A stretch of DNA of 5,659 nt from an uncultured Eubacteriales bacterium (GTDB taxonomy: Bacteria; Bacillota; Clostridia; Oscillospirales; Acutalibacteraceae): assembly GCA_948762645.1 (NCBI GenBank), contig CAQBRY010000096.1:1-5659 (forward strand), given 5' to 3'. A program made the translations under genes and the position numbers. The notes beneath the pieces are model-generated. The model saw only the letters and a program-made list of their open reading frames with translations, made no database searches and was not told the DNA's origin. Of this stretch, positions 4,139 to 5,659 are shown piece by piece; the stretch's first letter is position 1; each line of letters opens with the position of its first letter.

Positions 4139-5366
4139 TTAAGCTGCCGCCCTCGTAAGCTTTATAAATGCTTCCGTAACAATGGGTTTGCAATCTGCTA
4201 TCGCCATTGCTCTGTAATCTATCAATCCCGATTTAAAGCTGCTTTCCCTCGATACTTCAACCGCTATATTTTCTACAAGGTTATATCCCATATAATTAAA
4301 ATTACCAAACAAAATTACTTCGTCAGAAAGATTATCATCTACAATTACGTCAAAGCCTAATATTTTACCGATATTCTCACTTTTGGTGTCAATTATAAAT
4401 ATTGGACGATTGTTATTATCTACAAGTCCATAGAAAAGACTGTAAAGCGTAGCATTATTCATAGCCCATTTTGCGCCTGCTCCGTATCCTCTTTTTAATA
4501 GTGCGACTGTATTTGTAATATCTTTATATGTAAGTCCACCTGTTTTACTAAATTCAATGCGATTTTTATTTGCTCCTGCTTTATTCCATGTGATACCCTG
4601 TAAAATTCCTGTTCCTTGTGCGCTGCCTGTCCCTTTGACGATAGCGCCCGCAATACAAGCCATAACGCAATTTGTAAGTTCATCTATAGTATAGCTTTCA
4701 AAGGCTTCAATGCTCATCTTTTTAGCTGCTGCGCTGATTGAAAACACCTTTAAAATCTCATAACCTGTAAACGAAATTGCCGCAACATCTGGATTTTCGC
4801 TTTCTATTTGACTTCCCTCCGTATGTCATGACGCTTTGCTTTTTGGAGTACCTATGGGTACGGAGATTTTTGACGGTAAATTAAAACCTCTGCATACTGA
4901 AAGTAAACCGCCCATTGTCCTTGCTTTACTTATCACTTCATTATAAGTTTGTGTTGGAAGCACCGCAGCTGAATTTGTAACGGTACTAAAGCTTTCAGAG
5001 CGTTTTTCTGATACGGCTTTTTTATATACTTCATTTTCAAAATTATTCAAGGGTTGTCCTAAAAGTGTCTTGAAAAATGCTGTTCTATATTCTTTTGTAG
5101 ATAATAAATTCTCATTATTAGAAATACTTAAATTTTCAAAATTCATTTTTGTAATAGGATTAAAGTTTGACATAAGTTTATTTTTCCTTTCCAGAATATT
5201 TAATTTTGCTTGTTTTAAGCCGTCAAGTTCAATGTTTAATACGTCAATATCTGCGTTTGCGTCTGTATCAATCAAATTGTTTATCTCCTTTGCTCTTTTT
5301 TTCTATTTCAGAAATCTCTTTATCCTTGTAATAATTAAAAGCCTCTGCAATATTTTTAAAATTCAT
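4139..5366 (-). pseudogene. HK97-type major capsid protein with an A-run frameshift and an in-frame TGA
   Basis: This is the shell subunit of the icosahedral head. The start is the ATG at 5366, right after the protease stop, with AAGGAGAG upstream. The first 24 codons (MNFKNIAEAFNYYKDKEISEIEK) are in one frame. A run of seven A (5302-5296) then throws the frame; with six A the protein would continue RAKEINNLIDTDANADIDVLN, a normal N-terminal scaffold (delta) segment. The frameshifted product stops at 5268. The repaired frame is 408 residues, normal length. TGA at 4828-4826 (codon 180) sits in TPKSKAS-stop-HTEG, where I recall Trp (ASWHTEG). The rest is conserved: FSISAAAKKMSIEAFESY, then the TNCVMACI helix and the GTGSAQGTGILQGI loop. 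An AAAGGAG followed by TTG at 5275 could restart translation, but only as far as the TGA. Confidence 0.88.
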
Positions 5367-5659
5367 CTAAATTACTCTCCTTAATATTTGATTTATTTTG
5401 ATTTTCATTCCTGCTCTTTTGGGGTCATTTATCCTTTGAATAATAGCTCTTGCTTCAATGCTTGTTTGTGGATACGCTGGGAATGGTACAATGCTTATTT
5501 CGTAAACTTTGGAGATTTTAAAAATCTCTCTTGTATTGGTTTTAGGATTGTATTTATCACCTCCTGGAGGCACTTTAAATGCAAAACTCATACCTGATAA
5601 ATCGCCGCGTTTTACTGCCGTATAAACGCTTTTAGCTTCCTCCGTATTAGGTAGACGTG
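5367..5659 (-). CDS. HK97-family prohead protease, C-terminal part
   Basis: The last 96 residues of the maturation protease, which cleaves the capsid scaffold domain and itself during head assembly. The frame is open from the right edge, so the N-terminal part with the catalytic His lies outside the window. The visible part contains RGDLSGMSFAFKV, the conserved block with the probable catalytic Ser, then a variable loop (PPGGDKYNPKTNTRE). A VYEISIVPFPAYPQTS motif follows, which is the other family hallmark, and a basic tail ends the protein (LRRVI). The ATG at 5591 is internal. The TAG stop abuts the capsid ATG, and the capsid ribosome binding site lies within the last protease codons, as usual for this gene pair. 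No lesion is seen in the visible part. Confidence 0.9.
   Translation of the reverse strand, partial: RLPNTEEAKSVYTAVKRGDLSGMSFAFKVPPGGDKYNPKTNTREIFKISKVYEISIVPFPAYPQTSIEARAIIQRINDPKRAGMKIKINQILRRVI

Noticed and set aside
4495..4683. Second minus-strand frame inside the capsid gene
   Set aside because: It overlaps the well-conserved capsid frame and has no recognisable content; it is an alternate-frame shadow.
5295..5303. Programmed -1 frameshift at A-AAA-AAG in the capsid gene
   Set aside because: The heptamer is present, but a -1 slip leads to a quick TAA; the conserved capsid frame needs a +1 shift (or one A fewer). A seven-A run is also short for efficient transcriptional slippage.
1..5659. 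tRNA, rRNA, CRISPR array, insertion sequence or att site
   Set aside because: I looked on both strands and saw no tRNA-like cloverleaf, spaced repeat array, transposase gene or terminal repeats; element ends are probably outside the window.

Overview
The window is AT-rich, has strong consensus Shine-Dalgarno sites, and carries Firmicutes-style phage genes (P27-type small terminase, HK97-type capsid set). It most resembles a mobile element integrated in a Clostridia-type, low-GC Gram-positive host. That assignment is inferred from family resemblance and composition, not from any host marker gene.

Layout. From 5659 down to 1128, all on the minus strand, lies an HK97-type head and packaging block: prohead protease (3' part), major capsid, gp6-like head-tail connector, HNH endonuclease, a probable cos region, small terminase, large terminase and head-closure protein. 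The block stops there. No tail, tape-measure or lysis gene follows; the next genes, on the plus strand, are a complete yefM-yoeB toxin-antitoxin operon with its own promoter/operator and a terminator. Left of that, on the minus strand, a small ribbon-helix-helix (CopG-like) regulator has a perfect-consensus promoter and lies upstream of a gene of unknown function that runs off the left edge.

Two things stand out. First, four of the late genes are broken, yet their protein sequence otherwise looks well conserved. The capsid, HNH and head-closure genes each have an in-frame TGA where I expect Trp, the large terminase has a TAA where I expect Gln, and the capsid also has a one-base expansion of an A run near its 5' end. 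This suggests very recent decay, sequence error, or (less likely) TGA read as Trp. A head set without tail genes also recalls capsid-forming, tail-borrowing phage satellites.

Second, the 150 bases between the RHH gene and the left-edge gene are structured. On the plus strand there is an extended -10 promoter and, about 80 bases on, a rho-independent terminator, predicting an antisense RNA. On the minus strand the leader can form two mutually exclusive hairpins, one hiding the ribosome binding site of the left-edge gene and one releasing it. The antisense RNA covers the segment that releases it. This RHH repressor / antisense RNA / attenuated gene layout parallels plasmid copy-control operons and is the best candidate here for an undescribed regulatory system.
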